Below are positions 35,168-44,889 of a DNA stretch of 64,000 nt, piece by piece. Numbering within the stretch: the first letter of the stretch is position 1; each line of letters begins with the position of its first letter. Where the stretch lies: contig CM069870.1 in assembly GCA_036172665.1 (NCBI GenBank), positions 68,758,212 through 68,822,211 on the forward strand, given 5' to 3'. Source of the DNA: Prosopocoilus inquinatus (taxonomy: Eukaryota > Arthropoda > Insecta > Coleoptera > Lucanidae). Both the position numbers and the translations under genes were made by a program. The notes beneath the pieces were generated by a model. It saw only the letters and a program-made list of their open reading frames with translations. It was not told the DNA's origin and did not search any database.

Positions 35168-37144
35168 TTACCGGAGGACACAGCGGAGACAATACGACAA
35201 GATGTATCCCAAATCCTAAGACGAGCAAAACCACCAAAGACGAACCTATCTCGAGAAGAACTACAAGCTCTACACACGCTGAAGAAAAATGAACAAATCG
35301 TCATACTTCCAGCCGACAAAGGAAACGCCACCGTTGTGATGGATCGTAACGACTACGAAACGAAGATGGAGGTCCTACTAAACGACCCAGCGTACAACAC
35401 CATCGCCACAGATCCAACGACATACCTAGAGAAGACAACGAAAGCTAAAATCAAAGCCAGCTCAATCAGTCAAGAGCAGCAATTACAATTGATCCCGAGG
35501 GAAAAATCATCCAGATGCCCAAAGCTCTACGGATTACCAAAAATCCACAAGGAAGGGATACCACTGAGGCCAATCGTCAGTTCCATCGGATCACCGTTAC
35601 AACCACTAGCAAAATTCTTGGCCAAACGACTGCAGCCATACGCCGAAGAAGCAGAATCCTACGTAAAGAACGCAGGCCACTTCATCGAGCGTATAAAGGA
35701 CTTCACCGTAGAACCAGGAGATCTGCTAGTAAGTTTCGACGTGGTCTCACTATTCACCAACATACCAATAGACGAAGCAGTGGATATCATTCATCTAAAA
35801 CACCACATCCCAGACGACACCATGGACCTGGTGAAGCACTGCTTGAAGAACACCTACTTCATCTTCAAGAACCAACGTTATAAACAAGTAGAAGGATCAC
35901 CCATGGGATCAGCATTATCTCCTGTAATCGCCAACTTATTCATGGAGGATTTCGAAGTACGGGCCATCGATACCGCAAGTCACAAACCACACCTGTGGCT
36001 CAGATATATGGACGACACCTTCATAATATGGAAGCATGGAGAAGAACAACTACGAAGATTTCTGCAACACCTGAATGAAATCCATCCGAAGATCAAGTTC
36101 ACGATGGAAATCGAAGAAAACAACGAACTTCCATTCCTCGATGTACTTATAAAGAAAAAACCAGATGGAAGCCTTGGACATTCCGTATACCGAAAACCAA
36201 CCCACACGGAACGGTACCTGAACGCACAATCACATCACCATCCAGCACAATTGCAATCAGTGGTAAGGACCCTCGTCACCCGGTCCCAAAGATTGGCTGA
36301 CTCAGAAAACAAGGTAGAAGAAATGAAGAAAATCCGCTCATCTTTAATAAAAAATGGATATCAGGACAAACAAATCAGGAAAGCCGAACACCAACGCAAA
36401 CCCAAGACACAGGAAGAGGAAAAAGATATAGTAGGAACAGCATGCCTACCATTTGTTAAAGGGACAACAGAGAAGATCAGCAGAATACTCAAGAAACACA
36501 ATATCCGGACATCATTCAACACCGACAAGAAAATTGGAAACATCCTGCCAACAGTCAAAACTAAAATACAACTGGAAAGCCAAGGCGTGTACGGAATTCC
36601 CTGTCAAGATTGCGACAAGGTCTACATAGGCCAAACAAATAGAAAAATAAGCGTCAGGAGAGAAGAACATCGAAAGGCCGTCGAGAAGGACGAGAAAACA
36701 TCATCATTGGCACAACACGTAAAAGCGACTTCACACAAAATAGATTTCGACAACACCAGAACAATTGCCAGCGTAGAACACAAGACCAAACGCATCATCC
36801 GAGAAGCGATAGAAATCGAAAAACATCAGATGAACTTAAACACCAGAGATGATGCCTTACGACTACCACCCACCTGGAGGCCAGTGATCCGAAAATCCAC
36901 CGACCGTCGAGGACCAGTAACCCGAAGCCAGAAATCAGCGAACCCCGGACCATCAGGATTAGGAGAAAGCAGTCAACAGGCACGACCCAATCAACCAACA
37001 ACAAGAAGTCAAGCGGAAAAACCACCAAGCGTAACGACGCGTGACCGCAACACGGTACTTAAACCACCACCAGCGCGACCAGAAGCCACTGTGACTCGAG
37101 TAACGACGAGGAGCAGAAGCAGGCAAGCAGCAGCGAAGACCTGA
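35054..37144 (+). CDS. Penelope-like element reverse transcriptase with GIY-YIG endonuclease (PLE-1)
   Basis: This is a long uninterrupted frame ending in TGA at 37142-37144. The first in-frame candidate start is a TTG inside the palindrome, so the true N-terminus is probably truncated. It has the PLE N-terminal block (LPADKGNATVVMD, about residues 94-106) and KLYGLPKIHK. RT motif A is SFDVVSLFTNIP (about 227), motif B is GSPMGSALSP (about 280) and motif C is YMDD (about 318). ELPFLDVLIKK and a VYRKPTHTERY block follow. The C-terminal GIY-YIG endonuclease has GVYGIPCQDCDKVYIGQTNR (about 511-530) with its paired cysteines, then a basic Pro/Arg/Thr-rich tail. PLEs use such enzymes for target-primed integration. 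All catalytic motifs are present, so this copy may encode an active enzyme. The neighbouring copies of the same family are all broken. Confidence 0.9.
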   Translation: MKPLASTPGQAKGFNYAVAPASIPIENIICSVEASIIGLPEDTAETIRQDVSQILRRAKPPKTNLSREELQALHTLKKNEQIVILPADKGNATVVMDRNDYETKMEVLLNDPAYNTIATDPTTYLEKTTKAKIKASSISQEQQLQLIPREKSSRCPKLYGLPKIHKEGIPLRPIVSSIGSPLQPLAKFLAKRLQPYAEEAESYVKNAGHFIERIKDFTVEPGDLLVSFDVVSLFTNIPIDEAVDIIHLKHHIPDDTMDLVKHCLKNTYFIFKNQRYKQVEGSPMGSALSPVIANLFMEDFEVRAIDTASHKPHLWLRYMDDTFIIWKHGEEQLRRFLQHLNEIHPKIKFTMEIEENNELPFLDVLIKKKPDGSLGHSVYRKPTHTERYLNAQSHHHPAQLQSVVRTLVTRSQRLADSENKVEEMKKIRSSLIKNGYQDKQIRKAEHQRKPKTQEEEKDIVGTACLPFVKGTTEKISRILKKHNIRTSFNTDKKIGNILPTVKTKIQLESQGVYGIPCQDCDKVYIGQTNRKISVRREEHRKAVEKDEKTSSLAQHVKATSHKIDFDNTRTIASVEHKTKRIIREAIEIEKHQMNLNTRDDALRLPPTWRPVIRKSTDRRGPVTRSQKSANPGPSGLGESSQQARPNQPTTRSQAEKPPSVTTRDRNTVLKPPPARPEATVTRVTTRSRSRQAAAKT

Positions 37145-37177
37145 AGATGGCAAGTGAGACCTTGCCGAAACGTTGTC
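37141..37177 (+). ncRNA. Hammerhead-ribozyme-like core (PLE-1, copy I right)
   Basis: Order of elements: CTGAAGA (fits CUGANGA), helix II from GGCAAG and CTTGCC, GAAA, then C-GTT-G closing a minimal helix III and TC before the expected cleavage site. The TGA stop codon of the PLE-1 ORF lies within the first element. Minimal hammerhead motifs are known in PLE terminal repeats and are thought to work as dimers. I do not see a clear helix I within a single copy, so activity is uncertain. Confidence 0.6.
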
Positions 37178-37236
37178 AGAAGACAAATAGTTCTTTAGAG
37201 AACTCAACGCGGAGGACTACCCGGAAGAATACTACA

Positions 37237-37238
<2 letters not shown>

Positions 37239-37276
<38 letters not shown>

Positions 37277-37312
37277 AATTTGATATATATATATATATAT
37301 ATATTTAACAGT
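37239..37312. repeat. (TA)n tracts around an AAACAATTTGAT island
   Basis: Two TA tracts flank AAACAATTTGAT at about 37273-37284. The same 12 bp form the edge of F beside the array at 41872. It separates the 3' ends of PLE-1 and PLE-2, which face each other. Confidence 0.85.
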
Positions 37313-37385
37313 TAAAAATTTTTAACGAGGATAAACGGCTGATTGTTGGGCGTTGTTTTTATAAGAAGAACTCCTTTTAACTTCT

Positions 37386-37420
37386 GTCAATATTTCGCAA
37401 TGTATTTATTGCTTCATCAG
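37386..37420 (-). ncRNA. Hammerhead-ribozyme-like core (PLE-2, minus copy)
   Basis: On the minus strand: CTGATGA, helix II (GCAAT/ATTGC), GAAA, then TATTGAC. The first three parts fit the consensus. The expected T before the cleavage base is A here, which would weaken helix III. Confidence 0.5.
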
Positions 37421-37731
37421 GACAAAACTGTAAATGATATAACATGAGCAACGTGCTACAAAAGTTAGGTTAAGTACTTACTTATAGAGTAATTAAAGCT
37501 AGCCAAGAAGGTAAATTATGAAGCGATGTGCAAACATTACAACCAGAAAAAATATTTTCTTGTGTAACAGCGATTACATAATAAAACACATTAAAATTCA
37601 ATTAAAAACAAGTTAAAATATAAAAATGTTTGACTTAAGGCATTGTAACGGAAAAGTAAGATGGCCGACAGTAGGATAGGTAACATAAGGGAAAGAAGTA
37701 GTAATTGCCAACCGAGCGGAGAGGAACCAAA

Positions 37732-38985
37732 TCAAAATTTAAAATTTAGAAGATTTTGATAAATATTGTTCAATTGGTTAGTATCAGTTTTAAAATTGAC
37801 AGTAGTATTATTGTTACTTTGAATATGAGACATTTCAAGAAAAGTTCTAAGTTTGTAATTAGTTTCTTGTTCTAGGATTTTAATATCTATGAAATTGAAG
37901 TTATGGTCGTTATCGTTACTGTGGATAGCCAAAGCGCAGGATCTCTTTCCTATTCTACAATCACTCTTGTGTTGTATTACTCTATTTTTTAAATGTTGGC
38001 TAGTTTGGCCTATGTAAATAAGGTTACAATCGTTGCAAGAAATTTGATAAACAACACCAGAGGTGAGCAGAGTAGGAATAGCATCCTTGCATTTCGTAAA
38101 AAGTTTACTGATATTTAAAGGGTTGTAACGTGCAAATTTAACATTATCTTGTTTGAGAATATTTATAACTTTAGGGGTAATGGGTTTGATGAAAGCAAGT
38201 TTTTTATAAATTATGGGAATAGCTGTTTGAGTGGGTAATTCAGCAGTGACACCTGGATTAGGATGGGAAAAAATTAATTTTTTTAAAAGTGATAATGGAT
38301 AGCCGTTGTTAATGAAGATATCGACGAATTTGTTTAAATTCTTTTTGAGAAAAGATTCGTGACTGATTAAAGTGATACGGTTTTTCATGGCTAACATGGT
38401 ATTAATTTTTTGTTTTAAGGGGTGACTGTCGTGGAAATTGATAAATCTTCCAAAAAAGTTGGTTTATTATACCAATCTAAAATGACTATTATCAGAAGTT
38501 CTTATGAGTTTAGTATCTAAAAAAGGGACACTATTATCCATTTCAGTTTCTAAAGTGAATTGAATATGGGTATTGAAATTATTAAAAATATTTAAAATGT
38601 CATCATGTTTATTATAGGGTATGGCAGTGATTAAATCGTCGACATATTTATATAAAAGGGTATAGGAAAAGGCTAACGTGGGATGGAGACATCAAGCAAA
38701 TGATCCATTACTATTTGGGCAATGATGGGGCTAATGGGTGACCCCATGGGTGTACCTTGAATTTGTTTGTAGAAAATATTATTAAAGGTAAAATAGCAAT
38801 TATTAAATAAAAATTCCAAAATATTAAGGAATTCATTTTTCGGAATAATCGTATGAGCTTCGACCTTAGGCCAATTGTTAGCAATAATATCGATTGCTAA
38901 GTTGGTAGGGATGTTCGTAAACAAAGAGACTACATCTAACGATATCAGTCTGTAATCCGGTGGTAACATCAAAATTTTTTCCCAT
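37732..38985 (-). pseudogene. PLE-2 reverse transcriptase / GIY-YIG, frameshifted
   Basis: Three broken parts are visible in order on the minus strand. 39017-38673 has motif A (SLDVVSLFTNIP) and motif B (QGTPMGSPISPII). The segment 38672-38400 has motif C (KYVDDLITAIP) and VPFLDTKL but is reached only through frameshifts near 38680 and 38480. The frame 38397-37732 has the C-terminal half with the GIY-YIG domain (GVVYQISCNDCNLIYIGQTSQ). About the first 20 residues of the 39017 frame are antisense sequence from the inverted partner, so the real N-terminus is missing. The family is distinct from PLE-1 and more AT-rich. Confidence 0.88.
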
Positions 38986-39942
38986 CCTAATCCAGGTGTC
39001 ACTGCTGAATTACCCACTCAAACAGCTATTCCCATAATTTATAAAAAAACTTGCTTTCATCAAACCCATTACCCCTAAAGTTATAAATATTCTCAAACAA
39101 GATAATGTAAAAATTGCACGTTACAACCCTTTAAATATCAGTAAACTTTTTACGAAATGCAAGGATGCTATTCCTACTCTGCTCACCTCTGGTGTTGTTT
39201 ATCAAATTTCTTGCAACGATTGTAACCTTATTTACATAGGCCAAACTAGCCAACATTTAAAAATAGAGTAATACAACACAAGAGTGATTGTAGAATAGGA
39301 AAGAGATCCTGCGCTTTGGCTATCCACAGTAACGATAACGACCATAACTTCAATTTCATAGATATTAAAATCCTAGAACAAGAAACTAATTACAAACTTA
39401 GAACTTTTCTTGAAATGTCTCATATTCAAAGTAACAATAATACTACTGTCAATTTTAAAACTGATACTAACCAATTGAACAATATTTATCAAAATCTTCT
39501 AAATTTTAAATTTTGATTTGGTTCCTCTCCGCTCGGTTGGCAATTACTACTTCTTTCCCTTATGTTACCTATCCTACTGTCGGCCATCTTACTTTTCCGT
39601 TACAATGCCTTAAGTCAAACATTTTTATATTTTAACTTGTTTTTAATTGAATTTTAATGTGTTTTATTATGTAATCGCTGTTACACAAGAAAATATTTTT
39701 TCTGGTTGTAATGTTTGCACATCGCTTCATAATTTACCTTCTTGGCTAGCTTTAATTACTCTATAAGTAAGTACTTAACCTAACTTTTGTAGCACGTTGC
39801 TCATGTTATATCATTTACAGTTTTGTCCTGATGAAGCAATAAATACATTGCGAAATATTGACAGAAGTTAAAAGGAGTTCTTATAAAAACAACGCCCAAC
39901 AATCAGACGTTTATTCTCGTTAAAAATTTTTAACTGTTAAAT
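38972..39942 (+). mobile_element. PLE-2, inverted partial copy (3' part)
   Basis: It is the reverse complement of roughly 37313-38280. The coding part is broken by small indels (for example near 39050 and 39265), leaving an open tail at 39316-39516. The junction with the minus copy falls in a shared TTTTTTCCCATCC, which points to template switching or microhomology joining. Confidence 0.88.
39828..39862 (+). ncRNA. Hammerhead-ribozyme-like core (PLE-2, plus copy)
   Basis: Same core as 37386-37420 in inverted orientation. Confidence 0.5.
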
Positions 39943-39989
39943 ATATATATAAAGTATCTAATTGTTTATATATATATATATATATATGT
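39943..39989. repeat. (TA)n junction with AATTGTTTA island
   Basis: TA tracts flank AATTGTTTA, the inverse of the F-edge sequence. It lies between the facing 3' ends of PLE-2 and PLE-1 copy II. Confidence 0.8.
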
Positions 39990-40079
39990 TAATCCGTAGG
40001 CTTCCGCGGGTGTTGAATGCTGTAGTATTCTTCCGGGTAGTCCTCCGCGTTGAGTTCTCTAAAGAACTATTTGTCTTCT

Positions 40080-40116
40080 GACAACGTTTCGGCAAGGTCT
40101 CACTTGCCATCTTCAG
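40080..40116 (-). ncRNA. Hammerhead-ribozyme-like core (PLE-1, copy II left)
   Basis: Same sequence as 37141-37177, inverted. Confidence 0.55.
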
Positions 40117-41190
40117 GTCTTCGCTGCTGCTTGCCTGCTTCTGCTCCTCGTCGTTACTCGAGTCACAGTGGCTTCTGGTCGCGCTGGTGGTGGTTTAAGT
40201 ACCGTGTTGCGGTCACGCGTCGTTACGCTTGGTAGTTTTTCCGCTTGACTTCTTGTTGTTGGTTGATTGGGTCGTGCCTGTTGACTGCTTTCTCCTAATC
40301 CTGATGGTCCGGGGTTCGCTGGTTTCTGGCTTCGGGTTACTGGTCCTCGACGGTCGGTGGATTTTCGGATCACTGGCCTCCAGGTGGGTGGTAGTCGTAA
40401 GGCATCATCTCTGGTGTTTAAGTTCATCTGATGTTTCTCGATTTCTATCGCTTCTCGGATGATGCGTTTGGTCTTGTGTTCTACGCTGGCAATTGTTCTG
40501 GTGTTGTCGAAATCTATTTTGTGTGAAGTCGCTTTTACGTGTTGTGCCAATGATGATGTTTTCTCGTCCTTCTCGACGGCCTTTCGATGTTCTTCTCTCC
40601 TGACGCTTATTTTTCTATTTGTTTGGCCTATGTAGACCTTGTCGCAATCTTGACAGGGAATTCCGTACACGCCTTGGCTTTCCAGTTGTATTTTAGTTTT
40701 GACTGTTGGCAGGATGTTTCCAATTTTCTTGTCGGTGTTGAATGATGTCCGGATATTGTGTTTCTTGAGTATTCTGCTGATCTTCTCTGTTGTCCCTTTA
40801 ACAAATGGTAGGCATGCTGTTCCTACTATATCTTTTTCCTCTTCCTGTGTCTTGGGTTTGCGTTGGTGTTCGGCTTTCCTGATTTGTTTGTCCTGATATC
40901 CATTTTTTATTAAAGATGAGCGGATTTTCTTCATTTCTTCTACCTTGTTTTCTGAGTCAGCCAATCTTTGGGACCGGGTGACGAGGGTCCTTACCACTGA
41001 TTGCAATTGTGCTGGATGGTGATGTGATTGTGCGTTCAGGTACCGTTCCGTGTGGGTTGGTTTTCGGTATACGGAATGTCCAAGGCTTCCATCTGGTTTT
41101 TTCTTTATAAGTACATCGAGGAATGGAAGTTCGTTGTTTTCTTCGATTTCCATCGTGAACTTGATCTTCGGATGGATTTCATTCAGGTGT
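40113..41190 (-). pseudogene. PLE-1 copy II, C-terminal half with GIY-YIG
   Basis: The open frame of 392 codons (41291-40113) includes about 30 antisense residues from the partner before real PLE sequence starts at FLQHLNEIHPKIKF. The RT motifs A-C are absent, so it cannot make a reverse transcriptase. The GIY-YIG domain (GVYGIPCQDC, YIGQTNR) and C-terminal tail are intact. It shares an EKLPSV variant with the plus-strand partner at 41190-41765, whereas copy I has EKPPSV. This supports each head-to-head pair having arisen together. Confidence 0.88.
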
Positions 41191-41765
41191 TGCAGAAAAG
41201 CCAAGGCGTGTACGGAATTCCCTGTCAAGATTGCGACAAGGTCTACATAGGCCAAACAAATAGAAAAATAAGCGTCAGGAGAGAAGAACATCGAAAGGCC
41301 GTCGAGAAGGACGAGAAAACATCATCATTGGCACAACACGTAAAAGCGACTTCACACAAAATAGATTTCGACAACACCAGAACAATTGCCAGCGTAGAAC
41401 ACAAGACCAAACGCATCATCCGAGAAGCGATAGAAATCGAGAAACATCAGATGAACTTAAACACCAGAGATGATGCCTTACGACTACCACCCACCTGGAG
41501 GCCAGTGATCCGAAAATCCACCGACCGTCGAGGACCAGTAACCCGAAGCCAGAAACCAGCGAACCCCGGACCATCAGGATTAGGAGAAAGCAGTCAACAG
41601 GCACGACCCAATCAACCAACAACAAGAAGTCAAGCGGAAAAACTACCAAGCGTAACGACGCGTGACCGCAACACGGTACTTAAACCACCACCAGCGCGAC
41701 CAGAAGCCACTGTGACTCGAGTAACGACGAGGAGCAGAAGCAGGCAAGCAGCAGCGAAGACCTGA
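41190..41765 (+). pseudogene. PLE-1 copy II, inverted partial with GIY-YIG
   Basis: The plus-strand 3' part of PLE-1 begins in the GIY-YIG region (SQGVYGIPCQDC). The upstream part of the frame (41028-41190) is antisense to the minus copy and not real. The RT is missing. It ends with the hammerhead-like core and runs into (TA)n without the 29-nt tail. Confidence 0.88.
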
Positions 41766-41798
41766 AGATGGCAAGTGAGACCTTGCCGAAACGTTGTC
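41762..41798 (+). ncRNA. Hammerhead-ribozyme-like core (PLE-1, copy II right)
   Basis: Same sequence as 37141-37177. The ORF stop again overlaps CTGA. Confidence 0.55.
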
Positions 41799-41871
41799 AG
41801 AAGACAAATAGTTCTTTAGAGAACTCAACGCGGAGGACTACCCGGAAGAATACTACAGCATATATATATAT

Positions 41872-42139
41872 AAACAATTTGATGCTTTTCTATTTGGCCT
41901 TTCCGAGGCTCTAAGTGTTCATGACAACTCATTCAACAGAGGCATTATCGAAAATTGTGTTGTGTTATTATCTATCCCTACGTTGAACGCACGAGTGAGC
42001 AGAAATCTCATGGAGATTAAAGCGTACCTTCGCGCGCTGTCGAGGACCTTGAGAACAGTCCCGCAGCGAATTTTTCAGCTGGGTTATTCGGTTAATATCT
42101 TATTGGAACCCGCTCATACCTTCACTAGAGCTAGCTTTG
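41872..42139 (+). repeat. F flank, coding-like, inverted copy of 34313-34580
   Basis: A plus-strand frame runs through the segment (QFDAFLFGLSEALSVHDNSF, then LLSIPTLNARVSRNL) and ends shortly after the homology, at 42153. A +1 frame then stays open to a TAA near 42190 and reads NPLIPSLELALQEAVDEERE, which also looks like protein. F may therefore be a frameshifted exon. I do not recognise the family. Beyond 42139 the sequence no longer matches F'. Confidence 0.6.
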
Positions 42140-43222
42140 CAAGAAGCTGTTGATGAAGAACGCGAGGCAAATTTTGAAGCAAACCAAGAGTAATAAGGTT
42201 TAACCCTTGAAGTGGTAGCAAAATATCACGAAAGGCAACGCACAGGATGAACGATGTTTCGTATTATAAGAGAAATAGTTATAATGAATTTTTAAACACT
42301 AAACTGAAGGCAAATGTTTGAAGCAGAGGACTAAACAGGAACTTCTCCTTCCGGAAATGCATATGTTTTTACCGGAGATTAATTCGGCATAATGACGGGG
42401 GTTGAAACTAGCGGCGGCGGCGTTTGTTGTCTTACCAAAGCCCCCTCGGAGCTGACTTGAGCTTAGGCCGTTGTCTCTGTGCGCAGGAGACGAATCCGAA
42501 AGCCGAGCGGGATGAGGGATCAAGCGCGTGTGTCCCGTCTTATTTCATGTAGGAACACCTTAATCCACTCATCCCCCGTGTATTTGAGGTTACGCGGTTC
42601 TACTCGTCGCGTCGGGTCGGTCGTCGAGACGGAGGACGCACGCAGCGCGACTGAAACGGGAGGGACTTAGCGTTAAGCCCGCCGAAACGTGACTGATACC
42701 TCCTGAAACCGGAGATGGAACTAATTTAAACGGTTTTCGGTTACGGCGGTACCCATCCCCCCCCCTCTCCCACCTCCCGCCGCCGGTTTTAGCGGCGCTT
42801 TTTATGTTTGCGCAAATGTTTGCGTTACCCGCCGCCCGGAATTGTCGCAGAAATTCAGAACGGACGTAATTTGCGGCGCACTCTGTATGTACAATTTCTG
42901 TTTGTTTGTTTGTTTGTTGTCGCTGCATGCAGACGGCAAATCCGGAAACTGTTTGGCTCCGCGTTTTATTTGACGTGCGATCAAATTTATTTACTCTGTC
43001 GGACCGTCATCATCACCACTGAAATTATTACCTCTGTCTGAATAGAATGAACGCTATTTGCAGTATTTTATACTTCAATTACGATCTCGTATTTTAATTA
43101 CGTTTATTATAAACTATTTTGTTTATTGGCTTGGTAACATTTTGTGAGAAAACGTGCAGGCGAGTGCAAGGCAGAGTGTAGAGCCGTAAGTGACGACCAC
43201 GAAACCTACTTATCGGGATGGA
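42140..43222. other. Unique interval, CpG-rich, no gene
   Basis: CpG-rich between about 42400 and 42850, with a (TTTG)n tract at about 42898-42917. No recognised domain is seen on either strand. Confidence 0.45.
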
Positions 43223-43713
43223 TAAGTGAAGTGCAGTAGAGCCAGCTCAGTGGAAAAGGAGATGGGACTTTGATGTTATTGAATAAAGCACAGGTGGGGT
43301 TGCCACCCTGAAACTTTCATAAATCTTTTTAAAACTAAAAATTTTTCCAAGTTAGATTTGCGACGCAATACTTACTCGTTATCTCGTCAACAATTAAAAC
43401 TGAACAGTCGTAAATGCCGACTATGAACTGTACTCACAGATGCTCCGCACGGCGATTGTTGCCTATGGGCTTTCGTAAAACTAAGTCAAGATTTAAAAGA
43501 ATTAAAAATCTATTAAAATTAAGTTTAACCAACGTCAAGGTCAGTCCAACCCAACTTACCTCGACCTAAATCTATTTAATACAAATAAAAATTAAAAATT
43601 CCAGAAAAATTAAAAGTTTAATAAAAAATTTTTAAAAATTAAAAGTCAATTAAAATCAAGCTCGACCAATCGTCAACGTCAACATAACCCAACCCAGTTT
43701 TGTTCAATCCAAG
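43223..43713 (+). repeat. Second copy of the 535-bp repeat
   Basis: It matches 29941-30470 from TAAGTGAAGTGCAG to GTTCAATCCAAG but lacks about 39 bp near its start. No flanking 55-bp direct repeats are present here. Confidence 0.88.
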
Positions 43714-44889
43714 CAATAAAATAAAAAAATGTAATATAAATATATATAAAATAAAAATAAAACAGCAAAGGAAATCCTTTAAATGACATAAACTTCATTT
43801 TTCCATGCTTTACAATTGTTACTGACAACCAAATAAAAATTAATTCGTCTATTTTGGTAGTCGGTTGCCAAAATTAGTAAGCCAAATGGTAACCAAAAGT
43901 GAACCATGTGGCGATAAATCACAACGGTTGGGTAGCAATTATTTGAATTGGTTCAAAGCAAACGTGAGCATAAAATACGAGAAGAGCCAGCTCGTAGTAT
44001 CCCCCACCTATGGACGGTAACAATGAATCCATTAACAAACAAGTGCGATCACACAGAAATTACAAAAAAGTTTCCTGTGTCATTGGTTGCTGAGATAAAC
44101 GCTCAATTAATATCGCAAAAAAAGGGATATATTCCGTCACGTTCCGCTACCATGCCGACGGCCGGTTCAAAGTAAAGCAAGAATTTATCGAAATAAGTTT
44201 TTTTAACACAAGTTTCGGAAAAATAATGGATGTATTCGAATTTAAAGTATGGAATTACTTACAATACTTTTTTCTACAATCGATTTCACACTTTAGAAGG
44301 AGCTTATAAAAGATGCATACTTATGTTTTTGAGGCAACTGTATAATTTCACGTGAATTTGTTTCTTTTTTTTTGAAAGAGAGGCGCCAATTATTGTTTAC
44401 AAGCAAATTTAAATTGTAAAGAAAGGCATTATTGTGGATTATAAAATCTAGCCCTCATACAACAGATGTTATTCTTGAAATAAGAGCAGTTCTGAAGTAT
44501 TATTTCAAAGTACGCTTGTTAATACTCCCTTATTAACAAATCGTACTTTAAGAGACACAATATTTCAGAGATCTGTTCGTTTAAGAAAGAATTCTTTTTC
44601 TTTTTAACGGAATAGGCTTCTAATCTATCCATTTTATACAGATACGCAAATATTTCCAGATTTATATGATTGTAGGAGTAGATTTTATGCAGATTTTCAA
44701 TAATCTGAATTCTAACTGAACTGTCATGGGTTAAAAAATTGAAAATCTCGCACATTCTAGATGGCTCTGGCCCAGAAAACGCGGTGCCCCGGGCGGTTGC
44801 CCAGCTCGCCCGCCCCTAAATCCGCCACTGACGGGTCCGAATGCCTTCTTCGAACAAAGTACGGTAGGCAACGTCTACTCCCCCAAGAG
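43714..44889. other. AT-rich interval, no gene
   Basis: No protein similarity. The short GC-rich patch at 44770-44840 is not matched elsewhere in the window. Confidence 0.45.

Larger units (their letters stand above)
37313..38985 (-). mobile_element. PLE-2, minus-strand copy (second Penelope-like family)
   Basis: Its 3' end at about 37313 carries TTTAACAGTTAAAAATTTTT, inverted at the other end of the pair (39920-39942). It includes an RT-GIY-YIG gene and a hammerhead-like core. The 5' end is lost where it meets the inverted partial copy at about 38985. Confidence 0.88.
39990..41190 (-). mobile_element. PLE-1 copy II, minus-strand part
   Basis: It covers the 3' half of PLE-1, from just after RT motif C to the 29-nt tail. 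It meets an inverted partial copy at about 41190. Confidence 0.9.

Noticed and set aside
36795..37028. Minus-strand frame antisense to PLE-1 and its copies at 34849, 40229 and 41416
   Set aside because: Repeats only because PLE-1 is repeated; it is antisense to a conserved coding region.
41028..41190. N-terminal part of the 245-codon plus-strand frame at 41028-41765
   Set aside because: It is antisense to the inverted PLE-1 copy; real coding sequence starts at the junction.
34313..42139. Whole PLE palindrome as an assembly or read artefact
   Set aside because: Arms are unequal in length, carry different substitutions and end with different tails, which fits real insertions better; read-level confirmation is still lacking.
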